Shown here: positions 17,769-26,592 of the stretch, in pieces
Numbering within the stretch: position 1 is the first letter of the stretch
Layout: every line of letters starts with the position of its first letter
Assembly: GCF_004353525.1 (NCBI RefSeq)
Contig: NZ_CP085524.1
Span: 248,001-312,000, forward strand
Origin: Zhaonella formicivorans
GTDB taxonomy: Bacteria > Bacillota > DUOV01 > Zhaonellaceae
Length of the DNA stretch: 64,000 nucleotides
Direction of reading: 5' to 3'
The notes under the pieces: generated by a model
What the model was told of the DNA's origin: nothing
Database searches by the model: none
What the model saw: the letters and a program-made list of their open reading frames with translations, nothing else
Translations under genes and position numbers: made by a program

Positions 17769-18185
17769 TCAGCTTTGATGTATTTTATAGCTATATTCGA
17801 TGGCTGCAGTTTTATTAACCATGTGCAGCACACTGCAGTATTTTTCCTGGGTTAAGTCAACAGCCCTCTTTAACTTATCTTCAGGCACATCTTTACCCCA
17901 GATTTCATATAGTAGAGAAACCCGGGAGAACGTCTTGGGGTGTTCCTCCTTCCTTTCGGCGGAAATGGAGATTTTAAAATCATCATAGCTGACGCGCATT
18001 TTTTCCAAGATTGATACTACGTCCATACCAGTACACCCGCCTAAGCCGATGAGGACAAGTTCCATGGGTGACGGTCCTCGATTCTCACCTCCAACTTCAG
18101 GCCGGGCGTCAGCCATGACCCGGTGGCCGGAACCGGACAGTCCTTCGAACGCCATTTTACCCTTCCAGGAGACAGTAACGTGCAT
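17769..18185 (-). CDS. OsmC family protein (YhfA-like)
   Basis: 138 residues with the OsmC/Ohr fold. The two conserved cysteines are visible in LGGCTGMDVV and KYCSVLHMV; in characterised members they reduce organic hydroperoxides. The spacing and the GENRGPSPMELVL stretch match the YhfA subgroup rather than Ohr. Start: ATG at 18185 after GGAGGG. Confidence 0.9.
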   Translation of the reverse strand: MHVTVSWKGKMAFEGLSGSGHRVMADARPEVGGENRGPSPMELVLIGLGGCTGMDVVSILEKMRVSYDDFKISISAERKEEHPKTFSRVSLLYEIWGKDVPEDKLKRAVDLTQEKYCSVLHMVNKTAAIEYSYKIHQS

Positions 18186-18263
18186 TATAATCCCTCCATC
18201 TGTAAAATTTGGCAGCTAAAATCATTATTACTATACCTGAAACAGCTGCTACTTGCAAATATT

Positions 18264-18294
18264 AAGTAAAAAGCCACCGGTTTGCAGTGGCTTT
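18264..18294 (-). terminator. Intrinsic terminator of the UGA-containing small gene
   Basis: On the minus strand AAAGCCAC / GTGGCTTT with a nine-base loop followed by TTTTTACTT, 24 bases after the TAG at 18318-18320. It supports a transcript that runs past the in-frame UGA to the TAG. Confidence 0.82.
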
Positions 18295-18317
18295 ATCAGA
18301 CTGTTATCCTCACAGGT

Positions 18318-18473
18318 CTACTTTGCTTCAAAACAGGAAGGGCAGTTTCCGTCGCTTATGCTGTTGGAGCTGAACTCAGCTACCGGTAATTTGCCTCAGC
18401 CGCCCCAACGGTCATCGTCTTCCCCTCCGCCTAAAAACCATTTGCAATCTGTAAAGCGGCATTTTGTACTCAT
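18318..18473 (-). CDS. Candidate small selenoprotein, 51 residues with in-frame UGA at codon 26
   Basis: A strong ribosome site (GGGAGG) six bases before ATG at 18473. The frame reads MSTKCRFTDCKWFLGGG, an acidic DDD stretch, WGG, then UGA at 18398-18396, and continues without further stops as GKLPVAEFSSNSISDG, then CPSC and FEAK, to TAG. A terminator follows 24 bases later. Cys5, Cys10, Cys44 and Cys47 could form a zinc or redox site, with codon 26 as a fifth position. The UGA is followed by a hairpin with bacterial SECIS geometry (see 18366-18398). Alternatives: a 25-residue peptide ending at UGA, or a recent nonsense mutation of a Cys (UGC) or Trp (UGG) codon. Translation through UGA needs selA, selB, selC and selD, which are not in this window. 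Confidence 0.6.
18366..18398 (-). promoter_or_regulatory. Candidate bacterial SECIS element
   Basis: Counting the U of UGA as 1, an 11-base spacer (4-14) is followed by GG (15-16), an unpaired U at 17, then AGCUG, an AGUU loop, CAGCU, and CC that pairs with the GG. The spacer length, GG/CC base and bulged U17 match what is known of the E. coli fdhF SECIS. The apical loop carries G in its first two bases, and 19 bases separate the UGA from the loop, within the usual bacterial range. Confidence 0.55.
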
Positions 18474-18620
18474 TATTTAACCTCCCTGCATTAAACTAAT
18501 GATCTAGTAATTCATTAATAAGATTTACAATCGGACAATAATTATGCAGAATTATTTTCTTGACAACATTTAATTTGCTATACTTATAGAGTTAAAGTTG
18601 CAAGGGAAGGGGATTTTACA

Positions 18621-19445
18621 TTGTATATCGGAGCTCACATTTCAATTGGCAAAGGATTTGCCGCTGCAGTGGAACAGGCTCGGGAAATAGGGGGCAATAC
18701 CATGCAGTTTTTTAGCCGCAATCCCAGGGGTGCAGCAGTTAAAGCATTGGATCCAAAGGATGTGGTAATGACAAAAGATAAGATCCAGGCCTATGAGTTC
18801 GGACCTATTGTGGCTCATGCCCCGTATATTATTAACCTGGCTTCTCCTAAAGATGATCTTTGGCAACTGGCCATAAAAGTAATGACAGAGGACCTGGCAC
18901 GGATGGATACAATCGGGGTACCTTTTTTGGCAGTACATCCGGGCAGTCATGTAGGAAAAGGACTGGACTATGCCACTAAGCGCATTGCAGATGCCTTAAA
19001 TCTTATCCTGCAGGGAGAAAACGTTACAATGCTGCTCTTGGAGACTATGGCCGGTTCGGGGACAGAAGTGGGCCGGTCTTTTTCCGAAATAGCTCAAATT
19101 ATTTCCGGTGTAGAGCATCAGGAAAAAGTAGGAGTTTGCTTGGATACCTGTCATTTGTTTGGTGCGGGGTATGATGTCAAGGATAATTTAGATCAAGTTT
19201 TGACTGAGTTTGATGCCGTTATAGGGTTGGACAGGCTGAAGGCGGTACATCTCAACGACAGCTTACAGCCATTAGGCAGCAAAAAAGACAGGCATGCTAA
19301 TATTGGCGAAGGGTTAATTGGGGCCGAGGCCCTAGGCCGTGTTGTGCTGCATCCTAAATTAAAGCATCTGCCTTTTTTGCTTGAGACTCCAGGTGGTTTG
19401 GAAAATTACCGGCGGGAAATTCAGTTCTTTCAATCGCTGTTATAA
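18621..19445 (+). CDS. nfo: Deoxyribonuclease IV (AP endonuclease)
   Basis: 274-residue endonuclease IV, a three-metal TIM-barrel enzyme that cuts abasic sites in base excision repair. Start YIGAHISIGKG with the metal-binding His, then the VHPGSH, LLLETMAGSGTE, GVCLDTCHLFGAG and VHLNDS signatures and a C-terminal LLETPGG, all metal-site segments of the family. Start: TTG at 18621 with GGAAGGGG upstream. It stands alone, divergent from the UGA-containing small gene. Confidence 0.95.
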   Translation: MYIGAHISIGKGFAAAVEQAREIGGNTMQFFSRNPRGAAVKALDPKDVVMTKDKIQAYEFGPIVAHAPYIINLASPKDDLWQLAIKVMTEDLARMDTIGVPFLAVHPGSHVGKGLDYATKRIADALNLILQGENVTMLLLETMAGSGTEVGRSFSEIAQIISGVEHQEKVGVCLDTCHLFGAGYDVKDNLDQVLTEFDAVIGLDRLKAVHLNDSLQPLGSKKDRHANIGEGLIGAEALGRVVLHPKLKHLPFLLETPGGLENYRREIQFFQSLL

Positions 19446-19524
19446 TAATTTAAATAGAGAGTTGTTTTAAATTGTTGCATCACCTATCTATAATGAGCCA
19501 TGCCTGCGGGTTAATGCAAGGCAT

Positions 19525-19554
19525 GTAAAAAGACCGGGCGCTAAACTCCGGTCT
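19525..19554 (-). terminator. Intrinsic terminator of the zinc-ribbon gene
   Basis: AGACCGG / CCGGTCT stem with a ten-base loop; on the minus strand it is followed by TTTTTAC. Lies 21 bases after the stop of the gene ending at 19575. Confidence 0.8.
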
Positions 19555-19574
19555 AACTTTGATCTTACTCAACT

Positions 19575-19877
19575 TTAAAATCTTTTTTTAGCTTGGAAAC
19601 AATCTCTGCAGTAGACCGGTCGGTCGCCGGTAGGTTTGAATGGAACCTCGGTTTGGGCTCCGCAGCTGGAACAGGTGGTTGTAAAAAGTTCCCTGCTCTG
19701 ACGAGGCCTGCCGGCGCTTCCGCCTGAATTTTGCTTTTTACGGTTAGCACGGCAGCTGGGGCAGCGGCTGGGATCATTTTGAAAACCCTTTTCCGCAAAA
19801 AATTCCTGTTCTCCTGCAGAGAATACAAATGTACTTCCACATTCCTTACATTGCAGTTCTTTGTCTTGATAGACCAT
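19575..19877 (-). CDS. Zinc-ribbon protein with four CxxC motifs
   Basis: 100 residues with two zinc ribbons: CKECG and CPSC in the first half, CSSCG and CRDC in the second, separated by a basic linker (RANRKKQNSGG). The first half matches the small probable zinc-ribbon domain (zf-trcl-like) common in Clostridia. Probably binds nucleic acid or protein; no established function. Start ATG at 19877 with GGAGG eight bases upstream. Confidence 0.85.
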   Translation of the reverse strand: MVYQDKELQCKECGSTFVFSAGEQEFFAEKGFQNDPSRCPSCRANRKKQNSGGSAGRPRQSRELFTTTCSSCGAQTEVPFKPTGDRPVYCRDCFQAKKRF

Positions 19878-20119
19878 AGAAAAAACCTCCGTTTCCTGTC
19901 GGAAAATTTGACCCTAAGTTTGGTATTGGTCAGGTAAGTTTTTAGGGCTTCGTTTCTTGTCTTGATTCCGACATGAAATGGAGCGTGTTAACTAACTTAG
20001 ATCTAGACCTTACCACTACTATAGGTATCCTAGTATCATATTATACTATTTGACTAAGCTAAATGTAAATAGTTAGAATGGTAGGAGAAATACGTTCAAA
20101 TGAATCAAGGAGGCTTTCA

Positions 20120-21139
20120 ATGCAGTACCGTACATTAGGTAAGACAGGGCTTTCCGTGTCCTTGGTCGGCATGGGTGGCATTCCCATTCAAAAAATTGAT
20201 GAGGCTCGTGCAGAGCAAGTTGTTTCTGCCGCCATTCAGGCGGGAATAAATTTCTTTGATAGCGCCAGGGGGTATACTGATAGCGAGGCAAAGTTAGGCA
20301 GGGTTTTTGGCTCCTATCATGCACCCGGTAAGCTGGTCATTGCCACCAAAAGCGCTGCTAAAACTAAGAGCGAGATATTAAAAGATGTGGAGGTCAGTTT
20401 AAAAAATTTAAGAGTTAAGACCATTGATCTCTACCAGCTGCATAATGTAAAGGATGAGGCTACTTTAGATGCGGTCATGGCTCCCGGCGGCGCAGTAGAG
20501 GGTTTAAGGGAAGCACAGACAAAAGGATGGATCAGGCACATTGGCATTACCGGGCATGTGCCCGAAATCTTAGTTAAGGCTGTAAAAACCGGCGCTTTTG
20601 CTACGGTGCAATTCCCCTTTAGCGCTGTAGAGCAAGAAGCTGCTAAAATGCTTTTGCCACTGGCAGCCGAGCTGGGGCTCGGGGTAATTGTGATGAAACC
20701 ACTGGCGGGAGGGGCTCTGTCTAACTCGGATTTAGCGCTGCGCTTTCTTTTTGAGCATCCGGTGACTACCGTGATTCCCGGCATGGCTTCAGTCGAAGAA
20801 GTTGCGCAAAACAGCAGTTTGGGAGAAAGGGCATTACCACTGACGCCAAAAGAAAGGGAAGTACTGGAGCAACAAGTTCAATCCTTGGGAAAAACCTTCT
20901 GCCGCAGGTGTGAATACTGCTTGCCTTGCCCGCAAAATGTTAATATTCCGATGGTATTTTTACTGGATGGCTACTATACCCGCTATGGTTTGCAAAGCTG
21001 GGCTGAGGAAAGGTACCGGGCAATGGAACGAAAGGCCAAGGACTGTGCCGAATGCGGGTTGTGTGAAGAACGCTGCCCTTATAACCTGCCGATTAGATCC
21101 ATGCTCAAGGAAGCAAGCAGCAGGTTTGACAGGGAATAA
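20120..21139 (+). CDS. Aldo/keto reductase with C-terminal 4Fe-4S ferredoxin domain
   Basis: About 339 residues. The AKR TIM barrel comes first (RTLGKTGLSVSLVGMGG; DSARGYTDSEAKLG with the catalytic Asp/Tyr; LYQLHNV). A ferredoxin-like tail with two cysteine clusters follows (CRRCEYCLPCPQNV and CAECGLCEERCP). The fusion is frequent in anaerobes and suggests ferredoxin-linked rather than only NADPH-linked reduction; the substrate is unknown. Start ATG at 20120 after AAGGAGG. The nth start codon follows the stop directly. Confidence 0.92.
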   Translation: MQYRTLGKTGLSVSLVGMGGIPIQKIDEARAEQVVSAAIQAGINFFDSARGYTDSEAKLGRVFGSYHAPGKLVIATKSAAKTKSEILKDVEVSLKNLRVKTIDLYQLHNVKDEATLDAVMAPGGAVEGLREAQTKGWIRHIGITGHVPEILVKAVKTGAFATVQFPFSAVEQEAAKMLLPLAAELGLGVIVMKPLAGGALSNSDLALRFLFEHPVTTVIPGMASVEEVAQNSSLGERALPLTPKEREVLEQQVQSLGKTFCRRCEYCLPCPQNVNIPMVFLLDGYYTRYGLQSWAEERYRAMERKAKDCAECGLCEERCPYNLPIRSMLKEASSRFDRE

Positions 21140-21793
21140 ATGGTGAGCAGCATGCATGCAGAAAGGAATAGAAAGATTTTAGAAACATTGCGATCATTGT
21201 ATCCGGATGCTAAACCTGCTTTAATTTATTCCAATCCTTTTGAACTGCTGATAGCTACGATGCTTTCAGCTCAAAGCACCGATAATCAGGTTAACAAAGT
21301 CACAGCTAAATTGTTTGCAAAGTACAAAACTCCTGCTGAGCTAGCTCAATTAAAGCCTGAAGAGTTGGAGGAGCACATTAAAGGCTGTGGGCTCTATAAG
21401 AATAAGAGCAAAAATATCATTGCCACTTGTAAAATACTTGTGGAAAAGTATAACGGCCAAGTTCCGGAGAGTTTGGAGCAGCTAACCGAATTACCCGGGG
21501 TAGGTAGAAAAACTGCCAATGTAGTGTTGAGCAACGCCTTCGGCCAAGATGCGATTGCGGTAGATACTCATGTTTTCCGGGTTGCCAACCGCCTAGGTTT
21601 AGCTTATGCTAAGGATCCGCTAAATACGGAATTACAGTTGCAACAATCCATTCCTCAAAAGTATTGGTCCCAGGCCCATCATTGGCTGATTTATCATGGG
21701 CGAAAAATATGCAAAGCCCGCAACCCTGATTGTGGCGTTTGTCCCTTGGAAAAGCATTGTCCCACGGGAACAAGTAAACCCGCTAGCTTTTAA
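21140..21793 (+). CDS. nth: Endonuclease III
   Basis: 217-residue DNA glycosylase/AP lyase for oxidised pyrimidines. The helix-hairpin-helix LPGVGRKTANVVLSNAFG with the catalytic Lys, the downstream VDTHVFRVANRLG containing the catalytic Asp, and the C-terminal Fe-S loop (C-x6-C-x2-C-x5-C: CKARNPDCGVCPLEKHC) are all present. The ATG at 21140 abuts the upstream stop; a second ATG at 21152 is possible. Co-transcribed with the aldo/keto reductase. Confidence 0.95.
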   Translation: MVSSMHAERNRKILETLRSLYPDAKPALIYSNPFELLIATMLSAQSTDNQVNKVTAKLFAKYKTPAELAQLKPEELEEHIKGCGLYKNKSKNIIATCKILVEKYNGQVPESLEQLTELPGVGRKTANVVLSNAFGQDAIAVDTHVFRVANRLGLAYAKDPLNTELQLQQSIPQKYWSQAHHWLIYHGRKICKARNPDCGVCPLEKHCPTGTSKPASF

Positions 21794-21810
21794 GTTAGCG
21801 GGTTTTTTTT
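21777..21810. terminator. Shared bidirectional terminator
   Basis: AACCCGCTA / TAGCGGGTT stem with a ten-base loop and eight T residues on the plus strand. It overlaps the 3' ends of nth and of the convergent GH18 gene. Confidence 0.9.
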
Positions 21811-23480
21811 AAATTCTCTGCGATTATTTCCCAGATGCGAGGTTCTTCATAGCCCCGACGCCAGGAGGCAACACCGGCCAAGCCATATTTATCAACTAAG
21901 GCCAGGCGTTGCCGTACAGAATGTTCATCCTCCAGCCAGATTTTAAAAGTGGAGCCATTTTGCTGCAGCTGAGCAAAGTTTTGTCCCGAGGAAGCATCTA
22001 TCTTTGGTGTCAACCCGTTTTGTTTTACCCAACCTTTAGCTGTATCCATATTGAAAATGCGGGAGCTTACTGTTATTTTTCCTGTATCGTCCCGCTTTTC
22101 TTCCCAAAGGCGGGTGTAAAAAGGAATACCCAAGACCAGTTTTTCCCTGGGGACTTCCTCCAGAAGACCGCGGATTCCTTTTTCCACCCAGGGCAGTGAA
22201 GCCACGGAGCCTGCTTTTGGGCTGGTGGACCAGTGCTCATCGTAGGCCATCAGCATAATGTAATCCACTGCTTCTCCCAGCGCTTTACGGTTATAAAAAA
22301 GGGACCAGTTGGCACTGTTTGATTTAACAGTGACGTCCATGGATACAGTAAGGCCCTGCTCGTGAAACAGGGGCGTCAACTCTCTGACGAATTGCACCAG
22401 CAGATCTTTATCTTCCAAGTACACATTTTCAAAATCTAAATTAATGCCATTTAATTCATAGAGCTCTGCAAACATCAGGAGTTGGTTAATCACCTTTTGC
22501 CGCAGTGCCGCGCTCCTCAAAATATTGTGGGTTTTTTCCGGGTTAAAATCATTGCTAAATAGGGCCCAAACTTGGTAGCCTTTGGAATGGGCCCAGCGGA
22601 CGTAAGCGCCGTCAGCCCTGTTGCCCACCGTGCCTTCAGAATCTTTCAAATAAAACCAGGTGGGAGATACAACGTTTACGCCGGGCGGCGGTGTGATGCG
22701 GGACGTATCTGGCGTGACTTTGCTAACTTGCTCCCAGGTAAAATTAATTTTTCCTTGTATTTTTGGTTTAATGTACGATGAGTTGTCAATGCCCTGCGGA
22801 ACCAGCTCAATATTTCGTAAATTAACTGGGTCCTCCTGCACGTAACCCAATTGCCCGTTGGACAGTACATGGTACCAGCCGTTAACTTCACTAAAAATCG
22901 TGACTTCAGTACCGATAGGCAGTTTGGTCAGACGCTGATGTCGGAGGCCTGGTCCTGTTCTCAGTATTGTTTCTTTTGTTATCACAGCTTTCTGCAGTGG
23001 CTTACCGGAAGTCAAAAGTACTGCCCTGTTTTCTTTTGGGCAAACGGCCAGGTTTAAATTATAAATTTTTTTTAGGGGTTTTAGCTGGACATAGGGTTCC
23101 CCTTGGACAAGCAGCACTGGAAACTCCAGCTGCAAGGGTTTATTATTTACGCTTACTGTCAGTTTTTCGGTATGCATTCTAACTACTTTGTCTGCTGTTG
23201 TGATGATAAGCTGCTTCTCTTCCGGGTCCCAGTGAATATTGGGGTCAAATGTACTCTTAATTGTATTAACGGATAGATAAGGTTCGTTTTGTTTAAACAG
23301 GAGTTCACCATTGGCAAAAGCTTTGTCGTTCCAAATTAAAACCGCATTTTCATCTTGATAGGTAAAAAAGCCGGGCATATACCAAAGTAACAGGCTCAAA
23401 GCTAAAACTGCTAACGCCAATAATACAATTATTATCGAGGTTTTATAATTAAACGTTTTGTTTAGTTGAGGCTCAGCCAA
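21795..23480 (-). CDS. Membrane-anchored GH18 protein with SH3 and copper-amine-oxidase-like N-domain
   Basis: 561 residues: a TM anchor at about 14-34, a copper-amine-oxidase-N-like stalk (60-155), a bacterial SH3 domain (ILRTGPGLRHQRLTKLPIG, about 170-230), and a glycoside hydrolase 18 barrel (about 265-555). The GH18 motif reads LNGINLDFENV, keeping the catalytic Glu but with Asn for one of the upstream Asp residues. Similar proteins cleave peptidoglycan in spore germination (YaaH/SleL type); here, as an outer-face membrane protein, a cell-wall or spore-cortex role is inferred. Start: TTG at 23480 after GGAAG. Confidence 0.9.
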   Translation of the reverse strand: MAEPQLNKTFNYKTSIIIVLLALAVLALSLLLWYMPGFFTYQDENAVLIWNDKAFANGELLFKQNEPYLSVNTIKSTFDPNIHWDPEEKQLIITTADKVVRMHTEKLTVSVNNKPLQLEFPVLLVQGEPYVQLKPLKKIYNLNLAVCPKENRAVLLTSGKPLQKAVITKETILRTGPGLRHQRLTKLPIGTEVTIFSEVNGWYHVLSNGQLGYVQEDPVNLRNIELVPQGIDNSSYIKPKIQGKINFTWEQVSKVTPDTSRITPPPGVNVVSPTWFYLKDSEGTVGNRADGAYVRWAHSKGYQVWALFSNDFNPEKTHNILRSAALRQKVINQLLMFAELYELNGINLDFENVYLEDKDLLVQFVRELTPLFHEQGLTVSMDVTVKSNSANWSLFYNRKALGEAVDYIMLMAYDEHWSTSPKAGSVASLPWVEKGIRGLLEEVPREKLVLGIPFYTRLWEEKRDDTGKITVSSRIFNMDTAKGWVKQNGLTPKIDASSGQNFAQLQQNGSTFKIWLEDEHSVRQRLALVDKYGLAGVASWRRGYEEPRIWEIIAENLKKTR

Positions 23481-23610
23481 GTCATTCTTCCTTTCATAAC
23501 CAGCAATTTTCTTTCTGCACTTAAAGCGCAGATAATCAATATTTAGTTTTTTCGCGGCGGGGGCCCGGATTCCTGCCCTAATAGCCTGCCTTTTTTTGGA
23601 GAAGCTCCGG

Positions 23611-23712
23611 ACTGGTGACTGCTATCTTTACAAAAAAGCTGCTGACGTGAATCAGCAGCTTTAAACCAGATAAAAAGCTGACGGCTGAAAGCTGATAGCT
23701 GATAGCTATTCA
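23611..23712. repeat. Dispersed intergenic repeat, partial copy, with terminator inside
   Basis: ACTGGTGACT at 23611-23620 and GCTGATAGCTGA-type repeats at 23675-23705 match the element families at 17742, 25775 and 27940-28014. The repeats run into the last codons of the aconitase gene. Confidence 0.6.
23632..23662 (-). terminator. Intrinsic terminator of the aconitase gene
   Basis: AAAGCTGCTGA / TCAGCAGCTTT stem (11 bp) with a six-base loop and six T residues on the minus strand. Confidence 0.9.
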
Positions 23713-25634
23713 GCTTTTGCCTTTGTATAATTGAGGAGTCCTCCTGCCAGGATAATTTCAATAAAGCGGGGAGAGAGGTTATGCTCTGTTTCAAAGGTTA
23801 TACCCTTGGTTTCATTTTGTACGGTCAGCACATTGCCGTTCAGCAATTGGTTGTGCAGGTCAGTAAACTTTAACACATCACCTTGTTCGATGGTCTCATA
23901 ATCTGTTTCCCGCACGAAAGTTAACGGCAGGATGCCGAAGTTCACCAAGTTAGCCCGGTGGATACGGGCAAAGGACTTGGCGATTACTGCTTTGACGCCA
24001 AGGTACATTGGAGCCAAGGCCGCATGTTCCCGGCTGGAACCCTGTCCGTAATTATGGCCCCCTACAACAAAGCCTCCGCCTTTGGCCTGGGCCCTTTGGG
24101 CAAACTCACTGTCTACAGGCGCAAAAACGTGCTGGGCAATGGCGGGAATATTGGAACGGAGGGGCAATACTTTTGCTCCCGCCGGCATAATGTGGTCGGT
24201 CGTTATATTGTCGGCTACTTTCAGTAGCACTTCGCCCGACAACTCCCGGGGTAACGGTTTATTTACCGGCAGCGGTTTGATATTTGGCCCTCGAATAATT
24301 TCCACTTTTTCCGGTTCGGGAGATGGAGGCAAAATCATCCGGTCATCCAGGATAAATTGCTCAGGCTGATTTACAATAATACCAGGGCCCAGGGTTCTCG
24401 GATCGGTTAAAACGCCGGTTAAAGCGGTAGCGGCGGCCACTTCGGGGCTGGCCAGGTAGACTTGGGCATCGGCTGTGCCGCTGCGCCCCTGGAAGTTCCG
24501 GTTAAAAGTGCGCACAGAGACGCCGCCTGAAGGAGGCGCCTGTCCCATACCAATGCACGGGCCGCATGCCGATTCCAAAATCCTGGCACCGGCGGCAATT
24601 AAATCTGCCAGTGCGCCGTTTTCAGCCAGCATGCGGTAGACCTGCCTCGAACCCGGGGCAATACACAGGCTGACATCGGGGTGTACCATCTTTCCTTTCA
24701 GGATGCCTGCAACCCGCATCAGGTCAGTGTAAGAGGAGTTGGTGCAGCTGCCGATGGCAACCTGGTCCACTTTAATCGGCCCGACTTCACTGACCTTTTT
24801 CACGGCATCGGGGCTGTGGGGCTGGGCCACCATTGGTTCAAGCTCAGACAAATTGATTTCTATGATTTCATCGTACTCGGCATCTGCATCGGGTAGAAGC
24901 TCAACCCAGCTTTCCACCCTGCCCTGGGCTTTAAGGAATGACTTTGTCACTTCATCGCTGGGGAAAACAGAGGTAGTAGCGCCTAATTCAGCGCCCATAT
25001 TGGTAATGGTTGCCCGTTCGGGCACACTTAAAGTCGCCACACCCGGTCCACCGTACTCAATTACTTTGCCTACTCCGCCTTTAACACTTAAACGGCGTAA
25101 CACTTCTAAAATGACATCTTTGGCTGATACCCAGGGGTTAAGTTCACCGGTTAAATGAACCTTGACAACTTTAGGCATGGTTAAATAGAAAGGTCCTCCG
25201 GCCATGGCCACGGCCACATCAAGGCCTCCGGCACCGATAGCCAGCATGCCAATGCCCCCACCGGTAGGGGTGTGGCTGTCTGAACCTAAAAGAGTTTGGC
25301 CCGGTACTCCAAACCGCTCCAAATGTACTTGATGGCAAATACCGTTGCCAGGACGGGAAAAATAGATGCCGTATTTGGAGGCAATGCTTTGTAGGAACCG
25401 GTGGTCATCGGCATTTTCAAAACCTGACTGCAGCGTATTGTGGTCGACGTAACTGACTGACAGTTTCGTCTTTACCCGTGGGACTCCCATTGCTTCAAAC
25501 TGCAGGTAAGCCATGGTCCCCGTGGCGTCTTGCGTCAGAGTTTGATCTATTTTGATGGCAATTTCTTGCCCCGGAATCAGTTCGCCGGCCACCAAATGCT
25601 CTTTTAAAATTTTTTTTACCAGATTGTCACCCAC
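23706..25634 (-). CDS. acnA: Aconitate hydratase
   Basis: 642 residues, the shorter clostridial/mitochondrial-like aconitase. 4Fe-4S ligands: Cys in AIGSCTNSSYTD and two in ESACGPCIGMG. LGSDSHTPTGGG and the swivel-domain QGSSREHAALAP are conserved. It isomerises citrate to isocitrate in the oxidative branch that makes 2-oxoglutarate. The homoaconitase/isopropylmalate isomerase family is close, but the continuous two-part architecture and length fit aconitase. Start: GTG at 25634, eight bases after AAGGAGG. Confidence 0.93.
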   Translation of the reverse strand: MGDNLVKKILKEHLVAGELIPGQEIAIKIDQTLTQDATGTMAYLQFEAMGVPRVKTKLSVSYVDHNTLQSGFENADDHRFLQSIASKYGIYFSRPGNGICHQVHLERFGVPGQTLLGSDSHTPTGGGIGMLAIGAGGLDVAVAMAGGPFYLTMPKVVKVHLTGELNPWVSAKDVILEVLRRLSVKGGVGKVIEYGGPGVATLSVPERATITNMGAELGATTSVFPSDEVTKSFLKAQGRVESWVELLPDADAEYDEIIEINLSELEPMVAQPHSPDAVKKVSEVGPIKVDQVAIGSCTNSSYTDLMRVAGILKGKMVHPDVSLCIAPGSRQVYRMLAENGALADLIAAGARILESACGPCIGMGQAPPSGGVSVRTFNRNFQGRSGTADAQVYLASPEVAAATALTGVLTDPRTLGPGIIVNQPEQFILDDRMILPPSPEPEKVEIIRGPNIKPLPVNKPLPRELSGEVLLKVADNITTDHIMPAGAKVLPLRSNIPAIAQHVFAPVDSEFAQRAQAKGGGFVVGGHNYGQGSSREHAALAPMYLGVKAVIAKSFARIHRANLVNFGILPLTFVRETDYETIEQGDVLKFTDLHNQLLNGNVLTVQNETKGITFETEHNLSPRFIEIILAGGLLNYTKAKAE

Positions 25635-25750
25635 TGCTTTTTCCTCCTTTACATTCTATTTTTTAAATATACCAAAGGGGTCCGGGAGTGTCAAAGGGTT
25701 TAAAAGGATGTGAAAGGAATTAGACTATGAGCAGAGAATTTGTAAGGACG

Positions 25751-25791
25751 ACGTTAGCCTGCTGGCGACTGATGACTGGTGACTGGGGACT
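25751..25791. repeat. Dispersed intergenic repeat, partial copy
   Basis: ACTGGTGACTGGGGACT at 25775-25791 is identical to the right arm of the copy at 17743-17759. It lies upstream of the DUF503 gene, inside codons that would belong to an unlikely longer version of it. Confidence 0.75.
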
Positions 25792-25825
25792 AAACGAGGA
25801 GCGTTTTGCTGAAAGGGGTTGGAAC

Positions 25826-26107
25826 GTGATTACCGGAATTTGTACTATAAAGTTAAGAATTGCTGGCGCAGAGTCCCTGAAAGACAAGAGAAGGGTTATC
25901 AAAAGCCTGATTGGCAGAATCAAAAGCAGGTATAATGTTTCAATCAGTGAAGTGGAGGACATGGACTCCTGGCAGCTTGCTACTATTGGTGTGGCTTTTG
26001 TCAGCAACAGCACGGTACATGTGCATCAAACCCTGGACAGTTTGCTTGATTTTGTTGAGGCATTTGGTCAAGTGGAACTAATCCATTTTGAGAAAGAAAT
26101 TTTATAG
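25826..26107 (+). CDS. DUF503 family protein (YlxP-like)
   Basis: 93 residues, matching the usual size of YlxP. SLKDKRRVIKSLIGRIKSRYNVSISEV is the family signature. YlxP is encoded in translation-related operons and its relatives have been linked to ribosome maturation, but the function is not settled. Start: GTG at 25826 after AAAGGGG. The frame is open to 25727, but that part is intergenic repeat. The trmL gene follows closely. Confidence 0.9.
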   Translation: MITGICTIKLRIAGAESLKDKRRVIKSLIGRIKSRYNVSISEVEDMDSWQLATIGVAFVSNSTVHVHQTLDSLLDFVEAFGQVELIHFEKEIL

Positions 26108-26123
26108 GAAGGTGAGCTTGCTT

Positions 26124-26582
26124 GTGCATATTGTTTTGGTTGAACCTGAGATTACGCAAAATACGGGGAATATCGCCCGCACCTGTGCAGCAACAGGAGT
26201 AAACCTGCATTTAGTAAAACCGCTGGGTTTTTCAACCGATGATCGCTACTTGAAGCGGGCGGGACTTGACTACTGGCATCTTGTCCATATAGAATACCAT
26301 GAAAATTTCTCCGAGCTGAGAGCCAAATATCCTGGGAAAAACTTCTATTACGCTACCACAAAAGGCAGCCGTTTTTATTCCGAAGTTAAATATACAAACG
26401 ATGATTTTCTGGTGTTTGGCCCCGAAACACGGGGGCTGCCGAAAGAACTATTAGCAGCCAATGCCCCTTATTGCATAAAAATACCTATGAGGGATGAAGC
26501 CAGGTCCCTCAACCTCTCTAATTCAGTGGCTATAGTGGTATATGAAGCGCTGCGGCAGTTAGGTTTTCCCAATTTAAAGTAA
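26124..26582 (+). CDS. trmL: tRNA (cytidine/uridine-34-2'-O)-methyltransferase
   Basis: About 152-residue SPOUT methyltransferase that modifies the wobble base of leucine tRNAs. Motifs: EPEITQNTGNIARTCAATG, LVFGPETRGLP, and IPMRDEARSLNLSNSVAIVVYEALRQ, which forms the knot that binds SAM. Start: GTG at 26124, about nine bases after GGAAGGTGA. Confidence 0.94.
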   Translation: MHIVLVEPEITQNTGNIARTCAATGVNLHLVKPLGFSTDDRYLKRAGLDYWHLVHIEYHENFSELRAKYPGKNFYYATTKGSRFYSEVKYTNDDFLVFGPETRGLPKELLAANAPYCIKIPMRDEARSLNLSNSVAIVVYEALRQLGFPNLK

Positions 26583-26592
26583 GGAGGAGCAT

